This document shows positions 1 to 7,961 of a stretch of DNA of 64,000 nt, in pieces (positions within the stretch are counted from its first letter, which is position 1; each line of letters begins with the position of its first letter). The stretch covers positions 62,001 to 126,000 of the forward strand of contig NZ_JAFBCX010000010.1 of NCBI RefSeq assembly GCF_016907955.1, written 5' to 3'. The notes under the pieces were generated by a model. That model had not been told where the DNA came from. It searched no databases and saw only the letters and a program-made list of their open reading frames with translations. Made by a program: the position numbers and the translations under genes. Origin of the DNA: Lentzea nigeriaca (GTDB lineage Bacteria; Actinomycetota; Actinomycetes; Mycobacteriales; Pseudonocardiaceae).

Positions 1-2
1 AA

Positions 3-683
3 CCGGCCGGCCTGCTCGGCAAGGTGTCCGCGAAACCCGTCCTGGCGGTGGCCGGCGCGGCGGCGGTCTGCGCGCTGGTCGGCGTGGTCGGGGCGACGGT
101 CCTGTTCCCGTCGGACCCGCCGGCCGCCGTCGCCATCCCGAACACCCTGCCGCCTACGACGGTCACCACGTCCGTCGCAGAGACGACCACCACGAGCACA
201 ACGTCGTCGACCACCACCACGACCACGACCACCCAGACCCCGGAACCCGTGCGCGTCCCCACCCCGGAAGAACGTGTCCTGGCCATGATCAACGACGCCA
301 GAGCGGCGCAGGGCCTGCCCGCGTTGGAGGTCGACCCGGCCCTCGTCACCGCGGCCGAGCGGCACACCAGGGCGATGATGAGCAACGGCTGCGGCCTGTC
401 GCACCAGTGTCCCGGCGAGACCGGTCTGGGGGAGCGCAGCACCGCGGCGGCCGTCAAGTGGAGCACGGTCGGCGAGAACGTCGGCATGGGCGGTCCGGTG
501 AAGGACGCCGTCGACCCGATCGCCAGGATGGCCCTCGGCCTGACCCAGAGCATGCTCGACGAGAAGCCGCCGAACGACGGCCACCGCAAGAACATTCTCA
601 GCAAATCCTTCAAGCGCATCGGCATCGTCGTGATCCGCGACGCCAGGGGCACCGTGTGGATGACGCACGACTTCGCGGGTTGA
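3..683 (+). CDS. CAP/SCP-domain secreted or membrane-anchored protein (probably 5' partial)
   Basis: The frame is open to the left window edge; the first available start inside the window is a GTG at 24 without a clear ribosome site, so the true start is probably outside. A hydrophobic segment (about 20 residues after the GTG) is followed by a Pro/Thr/Ser-rich low-complexity linker full of consecutive threonines and then a CAP (cysteine-rich secretory/PR-1) domain beginning at ERVLAMINDARAAQG and ending at the stop. Two cysteines (NGCGLSHQC) could form a disulfide. The layout is that of an exported, surface-tethered CAP protein; the biochemical role of bacterial CAP domains is mostly unknown. 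Confidence in the family is high, in the start low. Confidence 0.8.
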   Translation, partial: PAGLLGKVSAKPVLAVAGAAAVCALVGVVGATVLFPSDPPAAVAIPNTLPPTTVTTSVAETTTTSTTSSTTTTTTTTQTPEPVRVPTPEERVLAMINDARAAQGLPALEVDPALVTAAERHTRAMMSNGCGLSHQCPGETGLGERSTAAAVKWSTVGENVGMGGPVKDAVDPIARMALGLTQSMLDEKPPNDGHRKNILSKSFKRIGIVVIRDARGTVWMTHDFAG

Positions 684-747
684 CCGACTCAGGTCTAGAA
701 AAGATCATCCTGAAGTAGTACGCCGGAACGCGACCTCAGTCGGACGC

Positions 748-2184
748 GTGACGATCAGTCCGGAAAGCACTGTCTCCTCCGTGCAGATGCCGACGACAGT
801 CGTCCACCGCCGGCCGGTGCCGGTCACCACCGGAAGCCCGGAGCTGTTGCGCTGGACGGGATTCGGCGGTGCCGTGCTGCTCACCGGGGGAGCGTGGGCC
901 ACCAGAGCGGTGCCGGTCGCGCTCGCACTCGCCATCGCGGGCGCCGGGCTCGTGGTGCTGACGTGGGCGCTGCTCGGCCGCGCCACGCCCGACGCGGGGT
1001 GGCTGCGGCGGACGCTCGCCTGGTGGTGCGCGCCGCTGCTCGTGGCGCCACCGCTATTCAGCGCCGACGTGTTCAGCTACCTCGCCCAGGGTGAGGTGGC
1101 CGCCAACGGACTCGACCCCAACGTGGTCAGCCCGGCGGCCGGGGCGAGCGCGGAGGCCGTCGACCGGGTCGGCGTCTACTGGCGCGACACGCCGTCGCCG
1201 TACGGGCCGCTGTTCAGCACGGTCGAACGGACGATCACCCAGGTCACCGGCGGCGATCCCGTCACGGGCATCCTGCTGCACCGGCTGGTCGCGGTGCTGG
1301 GCCTGCTGCTCATCGTGTGGGCGGTGCCGAGGCTCGCGGGGTCGTCTCGGCGCACCGCGTTGTGGCTCGGCGTGCTCAACCCGTTGGTGCTGTGGCACCT
1401 CGTGGGCGGCATGCACAATGACGCGCTGATGCTCGGCCTCATGCTGTCGGGCACCGTCATCGCGTTGCACGCGCTGCCGGAGCTGCGGTGGTGGCAGTTC
1501 ACGGCCGGTGTGGTGCTCATCGGGCTCGGAGCCCAGGTCAAGCTGCCCGCGCTGGTGGCGCTGGCCGTCGTGGGCACGGCGTGCGCGAGGAGGCTCGGCG
1601 GGGGCTGGGTCCGGTTCGTGCTCGCCGGGCTGGGCATGGTCGCGGCCGCCGTCGTGGTGTCGGTGGCGACGTCGCTGGCCAGCGGCTCAGGATTCGGCTG
1701 GTTGCAGGCGCTCGGGACCCCGTCGAAGGTCAACAGCTGGATGGCCCCGACGAACTGGCCCGGCTATCTGGTGGGTGCGGTGTTCGGGCCGGAAAGCGGT
1801 CAGGCGATGATTTCCTCGGCACGGATCGCGGGGTTCGTGCTGATCCTGTGCGGAGTCGCGGTGGTGTTGAGCCGTCAGCTGCGCGGCGGGGTCTCCGAGG
1901 TGATGGCGCTGGGAATGATGATGAGCCTGATCGTGGTGCTGGGGCCGGTGATCCAGCCGTGGTACCTGCTGTGGGCCGTGCTGCCGCTGGCGGCGTGCCT
2001 TCCTGCGGGTCGGTGGCGCACGGGGGTCGCCGCGCTGGTCGGCGTGTTCGCGCTGCTGGTGCCGCCGCTCGCGGGCAACTTCGCCGGCCGCGTGCCGGAG
2101 CTGATCACCGCGTACGCGCTGGGCATCGCCCTGGTGGGCGGCGCGTACCTCGTCCTGCGCCGGGTGCCCGTTGCGCAGAGCTGA
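748..2184 (+). CDS. MptB-like polyprenol-phosphomannose-dependent mannosyltransferase (GT-C)
   Basis: A 478-residue polytopic membrane protein with roughly a dozen hydrophobic segments after a 35-residue cytoplasmic N-terminus. The acidic motif SADVFSYLAQGE at residues 105-116, in the first extracytoplasmic loop, is the pattern expected of GT-C glycosyltransferases that use polyprenyl-phosphate sugars; the overall layout matches the MptA/MptB alpha-1,6-mannosyltransferases of actinobacterial lipoglycan synthesis. It would add mannose to a membrane glycolipid on the outer face. The GTG start at 748 is the first in frame. Its stop overlaps the start of lnt by 14 bp, so the two envelope genes are probably co-transcribed. 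The exact acceptor is not evident. Confidence 0.8.
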   Translation: MTISPESTVSSVQMPTTVVHRRPVPVTTGSPELLRWTGFGGAVLLTGGAWATRAVPVALALAIAGAGLVVLTWALLGRATPDAGWLRRTLAWWCAPLLVAPPLFSADVFSYLAQGEVAANGLDPNVVSPAAGASAEAVDRVGVYWRDTPSPYGPLFSTVERTITQVTGGDPVTGILLHRLVAVLGLLLIVWAVPRLAGSSRRTALWLGVLNPLVLWHLVGGMHNDALMLGLMLSGTVIALHALPELRWWQFTAGVVLIGLGAQVKLPALVALAVVGTACARRLGGGWVRFVLAGLGMVAAAVVVSVATSLASGSGFGWLQALGTPSKVNSWMAPTNWPGYLVGAVFGPESGQAMISSARIAGFVLILCGVAVVLSRQLRGGVSEVMALGMMMSLIVVLGPVIQPWYLLWAVLPLAACLPAGRWRTGVAALVGVFALLVPPLAGNFAGRVPELITAYALGIALVGGAYLVLRRVPVAQS

Positions 2185-3646
2185 TCTCGCCCGCTACGCC
2201 GCGGCCGCCCTGGCCGGTGGCGTGCTCGCCCTGAGCTTCCCTCCCCGCACGCTCTGGTGGCTCGCGGTCCCGGCGTTCGCCCTGCTGTGGCTCGCGCTGC
2301 GGGGCACGCGGGCCCGCCGTTCCGCCGGCCTCGGCTTCGTGTTCGGGCTGGGCTTCTTCCTGCCGCACCTGTGGTGGATCCAGCACTTCCTCGGCGACGA
2401 GTTCGGTCCCTGGCCCTGGCTCGCGCTGTCGGCGATCATGGCCGCGTTCATCTCCGGCGTGTGCGCACTCTTCCCGTTGGTCTCGCGGCTGCCCGCGGCC
2501 CCGGTCTGGGCGACGCTCTTGTTCGTGCTGCAGGAGACCGCGCGCGCCCTGGTCCCGTTCAACGGCTTCCCGTGGGGCCGCGTGGCGTTCGGCCAGGTCG
2601 ACGGCCCGTACGGGCAGCTGGCGGTCGTCGGCGGCGCCCCGCTGGTGTCGTTCGCGGTGGTCCTGACCGGGTTCGGCCTCGCGGCCTGGCTGCCGAGGCT
2701 GAAGGCCGGCTGGGCGGTGCTGCCGTTCGCGGCGGGGCTCGCGGTCGGCCCGCTGGTCAACGTCGACGCGCAGAACGGCCAGCGGACCGTCGCGGTCGTG
2801 CAGGGCAACGCCCCCGACATCGGGCTCGGCCTGCTCAACGCGAGCAACACGTTGCGCGCCAACCACCTGCGCAAGACCGCCGAGCTCACCGCGCAGATCC
2901 GCAGCGGCGCCATCCCCAAGCCGGACCTCGTGGTGTGGCCGGAGAGCGCCACCAGGACCCGCGACCGCGACCCGGTGATCGACAGCGCGGTCGACGACCT
3001 CGGCGTACCTGCGCTCATCAGCGCCCTGCGGGACAACCAGAACGCGGTCATCGCCTGGAATCCCGGCACCGGCGCGGGGAAGTCGTACGCCAAGCAGGAA
3101 CTCGTCCCGTTCGCCGAACACATCCCCCTGCGCGCGCTGGCCCGCCAGGTCACCCCGTTCGCCGATCAGCCGGACCTCGAGGCGGGCACCGAGCCCGGCG
3201 TCCTGGACATCGCGAACACCCGCGTGGGCGTCGGCATCTGCTACGAGGTCGCCTACGACTACGTCCTGCGGGAGAGCGCGTCCGCGGGCGCGCAGGTTCT
3301 CGTGGTGCCGACCAACAACGCCTGGTACGGCCGCGGCGAGATGACCTACCAGCAACTCGCCATGGCCCGCCTGCGCGCCATCGAACACGGCCGCGCCGTC
3401 GTCGTCGCGGCGATCAGCGGCGTGAGCGCGGTGGTCCGCCCGGACGGCAGCGTGGTGCGGCAGACCGGGATGTACACCGACGAGCTGATGGTCGACACGG
3501 TGCCGTTGCGGTCGGAGCTGACGTTCGCCACGCGGTTCGGCGGTGCGATCCACGTGCTGCTCACGGCCGGGGCGTTCGGCGCGTGCCTGGTCGCGTTGTG
3601 GCGGCGACAGCGAGCACGACGGGAAGGGGAGCCCCTCCCTCGGTGA
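2171..3646 (+). CDS. lnt: Apolipoprotein N-acyltransferase
   Basis: Lnt transfers the third acyl chain to the N-terminal diacylglyceryl-cysteine of lipoproteins. The 491-residue product has about seven N-terminal membrane segments, then a nitrilase-like domain (about residues 205-450) with the expected catalytic triad: Glu258 in VVWPESATR, Lys308 in SYAKQELVPF and Cys357 in GVGICYEVAYDY, and a final C-terminal membrane helix. The TTG start at 2171 lies inside the end of the mannosyltransferase gene (14-bp overlap), implying translational coupling. The 3' end overlaps the convergent methyltransferase by 86 bp. The lipoprotein encoded at 32950 is one potential substrate. Confidence 0.93.
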   Translation: MRRADLARYAAAALAGGVLALSFPPRTLWWLAVPAFALLWLALRGTRARRSAGLGFVFGLGFFLPHLWWIQHFLGDEFGPWPWLALSAIMAAFISGVCALFPLVSRLPAAPVWATLLFVLQETARALVPFNGFPWGRVAFGQVDGPYGQLAVVGGAPLVSFAVVLTGFGLAAWLPRLKAGWAVLPFAAGLAVGPLVNVDAQNGQRTVAVVQGNAPDIGLGLLNASNTLRANHLRKTAELTAQIRSGAIPKPDLVVWPESATRTRDRDPVIDSAVDDLGVPALISALRDNQNAVIAWNPGTGAGKSYAKQELVPFAEHIPLRALARQVTPFADQPDLEAGTEPGVLDIANTRVGVGICYEVAYDYVLRESASAGAQVLVVPTNNAWYGRGEMTYQQLAMARLRAIEHGRAVVVAAISGVSAVVRPDGSVVRQTGMYTDELMVDTVPLRSELTFATRFGGAIHVLLTAGAFGACLVALWRRQRARREGEPLPR

Positions 3647-4241
3647 ACCGCTCGACGGCGAGCCCCGCGTCGAGGAACGCGTTGAGCAGCGCGGGCAACG
3701 GCCAGTGCGACGCGCCAACCTTGTCCCGGATCCCCTTGTCGGTCCACGACTGCTTGGTCCAGTGCCCGTCGAGGTAACCGGGCCTGATCACGACCGCGGC
3801 CTCGTCCGTGCGATCGGCGAACCCGCCGCAGAAGCACGGGTGCACACCGACGTGCACGAACAGCCCACCCGGCGTCAGCACCCTGGCCACCTCGCGCAGC
3901 ACTGCCGGATACTCGGGCATGTCGGTGTGCACCATCACCGAGATCACGGCGGGAACGCTGTCGTCCCGCAACGGCAGTCGCGCCGCGTCGGCCAGCGCGA
4001 CCGGCAACCGGCCGCGGGCGTGCCGCAGCATCCCGCCGGAGAGATCGACACCGACGGGCGTCCACCCCAGCTCCCGCACGAGCGCGGCGTGCACCCCGGT
4101 CCCGCACCCGATCTCCAGGCACACGCCGCTGCCCTCGCCGAGCAGATCCCGCAGCGCCCGGCCGACCCCGATCGGATCGTCCTGCTGGGCGCCGAGGAAC
4201 TCCAGTTCGTACCAGTCCGCGATCTCGTCGTAGGCCGCCAC
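3561..4241 (-). CDS. Class I SAM-dependent methyltransferase
   Basis: A 226-residue protein from a GTG at 4241 (VAAYDEIADWYELEFLG...). The SAM-binding motif I VCLEIGCGTG lies at residues 40-49, followed by the acidic motif VGVDLSGGML and a post-II region with LREVARVLTPGGLFVHVGVHP, all typical of the Methyltransf_11/25 fold. A longer frame continues upstream to 4400 but that part has arginine-rich, non-domain composition, so the GTG where homology begins is preferred. Its C-terminus is antisense to the last 86 bp of lnt. Substrate is unknown. It stands alone, flanked upstream by a repeat-rich spacer. Confidence 0.8.
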   Translation of the reverse strand: MAAYDEIADWYELEFLGAQQDDPIGVGRALRDLLGEGSGVCLEIGCGTGVHAALVRELGWTPVGVDLSGGMLRHARGRLPVALADAARLPLRDDSVPAVISVMVHTDMPEYPAVLREVARVLTPGGLFVHVGVHPCFCGGFADRTDEAAVVIRPGYLDGHWTKQSWTDKGIRDKVGASHWPLPALLNAFLDAGLAVERFTEGGAPLPVVLAVAATTRPGTRRTPRP

Positions 4242-4295
4242 CTCACCAGTGGACCGCCGGGACACCGGCGGCCGCCACGGATTCCGCGCCCAGCG

Positions 4296-4328
4296 AACCT
4301 CAGTTGCTCCCAGGCAACGCCGACCCGA
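4296..4328. repeat. 33-bp direct repeat of the ArsR-like gene 3' end
   Basis: The 33 bases at 4296-4328 match 4787-4819 at 31 positions (only an AG/GA swap differs). The second copy is the downstream edge of the ArsR-like gene and encodes its last residues (GSALLGSN and stop, minus strand); translated in the equivalent frame the first copy reads GSALPGSN and stop. The two copies bracket about 460 bp including the 133-bp dispersed repeat, which suggests a partial duplication or an insertion event here. Confidence 0.75.
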
Positions 4329-4493
4329 CTCCTCCAGCAGCACACGACCACAAAGGACACCACCGGCGGTATCACCGCGGTTCCGGCACCGCGAGACCAA
4401 CCGGACTCGGTCGCGCTGACCACCTGACCGGAGCAGCAGGGCCAGTGCGTCCGACTACGCGACGCGCTGTCCCTGTTCGCACAACGCGGTGCT

Positions 4494-4626
4494 TTTGGCA
4501 CGCGGGGACCTTTCGTCCGCTCCGAGAGTACGAAAGCTCCCCGCGTACTCTTCAGCACCGGCGTGTCGTGGCTGGACACGCCGGGCAGTGAGGAACGACT
4601 TCGTTGCCGGATTTCCGGCGCGGGAC
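4494..4626. repeat. Dispersed 133-bp repeat, copy A
   Basis: Aligned base by base with 33537-33669, 130 of 133 positions are identical (differences at 4508, 4586 and 4622). The segment can fold into at least two strong hairpins: CGCGGGGACCTTTCGT (4501-4516) pairs with ACGAAAGCTCCCCGCG with one mismatch, and CCGGCGTGTC pairs perfectly with GACACGCCGG. The right end carries CGGATTTCCGGCGCGGGACA, the inverted form of the left end of copy B. No matching left inverted repeat is visible here, so copy A may be left-truncated. Confidence 0.85.
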
Positions 4627-4790
4627 ACGAGCCAGCTCGGCCGCTGCGGTGTCAATCGCGGCGGCCATCCACCCGATCGTGGACACTCCAGCTGTCGGAC
4701 GGTCTTTGCAAGTTGCGTCAGGTGATGTTGGACAAGTTGGTGGAACGGTCCCCGGCGGCGGAAGGAGTAGCCGAGCTGTAGCCCGCAACC

Positions 4791-5771
4791 TCAGTTGCTC
4801 CCGAGCAACGCCGACCCGAGCAACGTCCGCTGGTGCAGCACGGACATCCCCTCCCGTTCCGTCGTCAGCAGCCCGGCCTCCCGCAGTACCGTGGTGTGCC
4901 GGCTGACTGCCGACGGCGACGCCCCGAGCCGTTGCGCAAGCTCGGTCGTGGTGGCTCCCGTGCCGACCGCCGCCAGCACCGCGGACCGCGTGGTGCCCAG
5001 CAACGCCGCCAACGACCCCTCCTGACGGCGTCCGCTGGTGAGCTGCCGTTGCCACGTCCAGTCGTGGTGCACCGGGTAGACGACGGTCGGCGGTAGCCCG
5101 GGATCGGCGAACGCGACGGGTGTGCGGCGGCAGAAGTACGACGGCACCAGCCGCAGCCCGCGCCCGTTGAGGTGCAGGTCGCGGTCGCAGGCGTACTGGA
5201 CCTCGAGCACCGGCGGCCGCCAGTTCATCAGCGGCCACATCCCGTGCAGCAGGCCCTCGACCGAGCCTGCCGCGCCGCTGCGGTGCAGCCGGTCGGTCTC
5301 GATCGCCTCGTCGATCACCGCGCTGTACGGCTCGATCACCGCGGCGTGGTACCGGGCGAGCGCGTCGGTGAGCTCCGCGAGCGCGCCGCCGCAGCCCTCC
5401 GCCAACGGCCGGGTCCAGCCCGGTGTCGGGCTCACCTCGGCCAGCAGCTTGAACTCGGTGCGCAGCCGGGCGCGCGGTGTCGCACGGATCGCGTCGAGTG
5501 CCGCGGTCAGCCCGTCCGCGCCCTCCGGCGGCGTCAGGAAGTCCGGGAAGTACGGCCCCAGCGGTGAGAGCACCGCCAGCAGACGAACGCCCGAACGGAT
5601 CACCTGTCTGTCGCCGTTGCGCCGGACGTCGCGCAGCCACGGCTCCAAAAGCAGCCCGCTGTGACCCTCCGTCAGCCGCAATCGGCTGAACACCATCTCC
5701 CAGAGCGGATCCACCCTTTCCGCCACCTGCGTACGCTCCAGATCACCAGCGGAAAAATGGATGCGCAACAC
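4791..5771 (-). CDS. ArsR/SmtB-like winged-helix transcriptional regulator
   Basis: A 326-residue protein with a long N-terminal region (MLRIHFSAGDLERTQVAE...) and a C-terminal winged helix-turn-helix at about residues 255-325 (TELAQRLGASPSAVSRHTTVLREAGLLTT). This architecture, an effector-type region before a terminal ArsR-like HTH, is common in streptomycetes and relatives. No metal-binding cysteine cluster is evident, so metal sensing is not implied. The start is a GTG at 5771. The gene stands alone; the target could be itself or the genes of the neighbouring 6.4-18.6 kb block, but nothing in the sequence decides this. Confidence 0.78.
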   Translation of the reverse strand: MLRIHFSAGDLERTQVAERVDPLWEMVFSRLRLTEGHSGLLLEPWLRDVRRNGDRQVIRSGVRLLAVLSPLGPYFPDFLTPPEGADGLTAALDAIRATPRARLRTEFKLLAEVSPTPGWTRPLAEGCGGALAELTDALARYHAAVIEPYSAVIDEAIETDRLHRSGAAGSVEGLLHGMWPLMNWRPPVLEVQYACDRDLHLNGRGLRLVPSYFCRRTPVAFADPGLPPTVVYPVHHDWTWQRQLTSGRRQEGSLAALLGTTRSAVLAAVGTGATTTELAQRLGASPSAVSRHTTVLREAGLLTTEREGMSVLHQRTLLGSALLGSN

Positions 5772-5844
5772 AGCAACCTCCCGAAGTCCAGGTCACCGTG
5801 AAACACGTTACCGCCCGTGTCACTCCGCCGAATTCCGCAATGAA

Positions 5845-5878
5845 AACCGGGCGCGGGACAGCTGTCCCGCGCCCGGTT
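5845..5878 (-). terminator. Intrinsic terminator: 34-bp perfect palindrome after the I36 gene
   Basis: Two perfect 17-base arms (AACCGGGCGCGGGACAG and its reverse complement) abut with no spacer. Read on the minus strand the hairpin lies 17 bp after the I36 gene stop and is followed by a run of T (complement of 5843-5846), as in a rho-independent terminator. Confidence 0.85.
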
Positions 5879-5895
5879 CCCGTGCTATCGGAGGA

Positions 5896-6345
5896 TCAGC
5901 CGCAGCGGCCGTTCGTCCACTGGTGCGACCGCACCTGGTAGGTGCCAGCCAGATCGCCCTTCTGGCCCTGCTTGGTGCATCCGATCCGGTCGTGGTAGCC
6001 GGTGTTGCGGTAGAACACGACGCCGGTCAGCGACGAGGACTGCCCGCGGTTGTAGACGGACTTGACCTCCGCGCTGGTCGCCCACGAGCACTTGTCGGTG
6101 CCGCTGGTCCAGTCGTCGTCCCGGTTCTCCCACATGCAGCGTCTGCCCTTGCCCTGGAAGTCGTCCCAGAAGCACACGTGGCCGAGCTTGCACTCCCACT
6201 GCGCGAGCGCCTGCCCCGTCTGGATGTCGTAGGCCGCGCCCACGGTCGCGTCGGGGGCCGCCAGCGCGCTCGGAGCCCCGACTCCGACGGCCACGAGCAA
6301 CGCGACGGGAACCAACGCCAGGAAAACACGCCGAATGAAACTCAA
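5896..6345 (-). CDS. Secreted peptidase inhibitor, family I36-like
   Basis: The best start is a TTG at 6345, because a strong AGGGAGG ribosome site sits 5 bp before it and the product then begins with a textbook signal peptide (MSFIRRVFLALVPVALLVAVGVGAPSALA in two stretches, cleavage after ALA at about residue 29). An upstream ATG at 6366 is in frame but lacks a site. The mature part has six cysteines (WEC, HVC, RRC, DKC, IGC, GRC), the aromatic-rich CFWDDFQGKG motif and a spacing typical of the SMPI/I36 beta-gamma-crystallin-like inhibitors. Expected to be an exported inhibitor of metalloproteases or a related small beta protein. 149 residues. Confidence 0.8.
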   Translation of the reverse strand: MSFIRRVFLALVPVALLVAVGVGAPSALAAPDATVGAAYDIQTGQALAQWECKLGHVCFWDDFQGKGRRCMWENRDDDWTSGTDKCSWATSAEVKSVYNRGQSSSLTGVVFYRNTGYHDRIGCTKQGQKGDLAGTYQVRSHQWTNGRCG

Positions 6346-6441
6346 AGATTCCTCCCTCAACCCCATCAATGAATCCGGCGTCACCTTAAGTCGGGAGAGG
6401 AATCCAGGAGAAGCTATTGCTTCGTGGCGCAAAAGCTCATT

Positions 6442-7869
6442 TCACGACCGTCGCGTGTACCTGTGTTTCACGCCGACGGGGAAGTACTCGGGATCGCCGG
6501 CGGGCCGCAGCACGACCTCGGGCAGCTGCCGTTCGGCCGGCACATAGTGCGCGAACTCGCTGTTGAGCCGCAGCAGCTGGTCCCTGATCGACTCCGCGAT
6601 CCGGGTGGCGTCCGGGGTCTGGCCGGGCGCGGTTTCGACGGTGATCCGCAACGAGCGGTCGCGGTCGGCGTCCTCGACCGACTCGATCACGAACTTGCCC
6701 GTCACCGTGTCGCTGATGCCCGGCTGCTCCAACCCGACCGTCACGTTCTCCGGGTACACGTTCGCGCCGAAGAAAGACACGGTGAACAGCGACCGCCCGA
6801 ACAGGTACACGAAGGGCAGCGACGGTCCGGGTGGGGGAGTGAAGCCACACCTGGCGAGCAGTTCGTCGTACCCGAAGATCCCGCCCTCGTCGGCGATCCG
6901 GTAGCGGATCAACGGAATGCCTCCGTCCGCCGTGAACACGAGCGTCCCGTCGTGCACCTCGAAGAACCGGCTCGCCGGGTCGTACTGCACGAGCGTGGGC
7001 AGCCGTGAGTCGCCGAACACCTCCCGCGCCAGCTCCGGCCGGTCCGCGAGGAACCGGCGAATGCTCACCGACACCGCGGTCTCGTTGCCCAGGACACCGG
7101 AATCCGCTGTGCCGTAAAGGGATGCGACGTCACGGACCGGATCGGCGATGCCCGCCCGCCGCGACACCAGATCCCGCCACTGCTCGCTGAAGGCCTCGCC
7201 GGCCAGCACGAGTTTGATCGAGTGGGCGCCCCAGTCGACGCCGGGGGTGTCGATGACGTCCTTGAGGAACGGCGGATACCCGAGCAGCACGACCTGCTCG
7301 AAGTGCGGTGCCAGCTCTGGCAGGACGCGCAGGATCTCCGCCTTGTTGTTCCCCGGCGCCACAACGGTGATCGGGCACCCCTTGGCCGCCAGATGCCGCA
7401 CGCACGCCTGGGTGAACAGCCCGCCGACCCACGTGCCCAGCGGAAAGCACACCACGGCCAGCGTGGTCCGCTGATCCGCGCCGAACCCGTCGACCAGCAC
7501 CTGCTCGAACCGCCGCGCGACGTGCAGCTCGTCTTCCAGGGCCCGCGGCCAGATCGTCGGCCGCCCGCTCGACCCGGACGACACCGCGATCATGTCGCAG
7601 CTCGTCAGCGTGCCGTCGCGGCACAGCTCAGGCAACGGATACCGCTCGTGGTAGCTGGGCTTGTCGAGCAGCGGCAGGCGCTGGAAGTCGTCGAACGTCG
7701 TGATCGAGCGCGGCTCGATGCCGTTCTCCCGCAACAGCTTCCGGTACGCCGGCACGGTCGCGGCAGTGTGCTGGAAGAGGTCGAGCACCCAGCTCTCCTG
7801 CCGCGGCTCGACCGGTTCGAAGAAGTCGTCGAACGCCTGGCGCACACGGAGCTGCCGACTGGTGTCCAT
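6442..7869 (-). CDS. Phenylacetate-CoA ligase-like adenylate-forming enzyme
   Basis: 475 residues. The N-terminal third resembles PaaK (VPAYRKLLRENGIEPRSITTFDDFQRLPLLDK), with the nucleotide-binding loop VSSGSSGRPT at residues 96-105 and a later ASLYGTADSG substrate/AMP region. The C-terminal part (VYLFGRS...VYPENV) keeps the PaaK-like layout. It would activate a carboxylic acid as an acyl adenylate, with CoA or another acceptor. It is divergent from the glycosyltransferase gene; the promoter at 7896-7930 reads toward it. It may belong to the adjacent biosynthetic block, or be a stand-alone ligase; the acid is not deducible. Confidence 0.82.
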   Translation of the reverse strand: MDTSRQLRVRQAFDDFFEPVEPRQESWVLDLFQHTAATVPAYRKLLRENGIEPRSITTFDDFQRLPLLDKPSYHERYPLPELCRDGTLTSCDMIAVSSGSSGRPTIWPRALEDELHVARRFEQVLVDGFGADQRTTLAVVCFPLGTWVGGLFTQACVRHLAAKGCPITVVAPGNNKAEILRVLPELAPHFEQVVLLGYPPFLKDVIDTPGVDWGAHSIKLVLAGEAFSEQWRDLVSRRAGIADPVRDVASLYGTADSGVLGNETAVSVSIRRFLADRPELAREVFGDSRLPTLVQYDPASRFFEVHDGTLVFTADGGIPLIRYRIADEGGIFGYDELLARCGFTPPPGPSLPFVYLFGRSLFTVSFFGANVYPENVTVGLEQPGISDTVTGKFVIESVEDADRDRSLRITVETAPGQTPDATRIAESIRDQLLRLNSEFAHYVPAERQLPEVVLRPAGDPEYFPVGVKHRYTRRS

Positions 7870-7895
7870 GCCTGGAAGCCTATCGGTGTGTCATG

Positions 7896-7930
7896 GTCTC
7901 TATAACTTCAGTGTTGACTAAAACCAATCC
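7896..7930 (-). promoter_or_regulatory. Promoter with embedded operator, site 1 of 3
   Basis: On the minus strand TTGGTT (7927-7922) and TATAGA (7904-7899) are spaced by 17 bp, a normal housekeeping promoter layout, about 30 bp before the PaaK-like gene. The spacer contains CACTGAAG facing TTTAGTC, an imperfect inverted repeat. The same layout recurs at 42693-42727 and 46305-46339. Confidence 0.6.
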
Positions 7931-7961
7931 TCCCGTGGCACCGATCATTAGGCTGAGGAGG

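Larger units (their letters stand above)
4242..4790. other. Gene-free spacer carrying two kinds of repeat
   Basis: No convincing gene lies between the methyltransferase start and the end of the ArsR-like gene. The spacer contains a 33-bp near copy of the 3' end of the ArsR-like gene (4296-4328) and a 133-bp segment (4494-4626) that recurs at 33537-33669. Short open frames here (for example minus strand 4455-4655 and 3944-4579) read through the repeat and show no recognisable domain. Confidence 0.7.

Noticed and set aside
4455..4725. Short frames within the dispersed repeat
   Set aside because: The translated repeat shares peptide text between both copies only because the DNA is repeated; no start-site or domain support.
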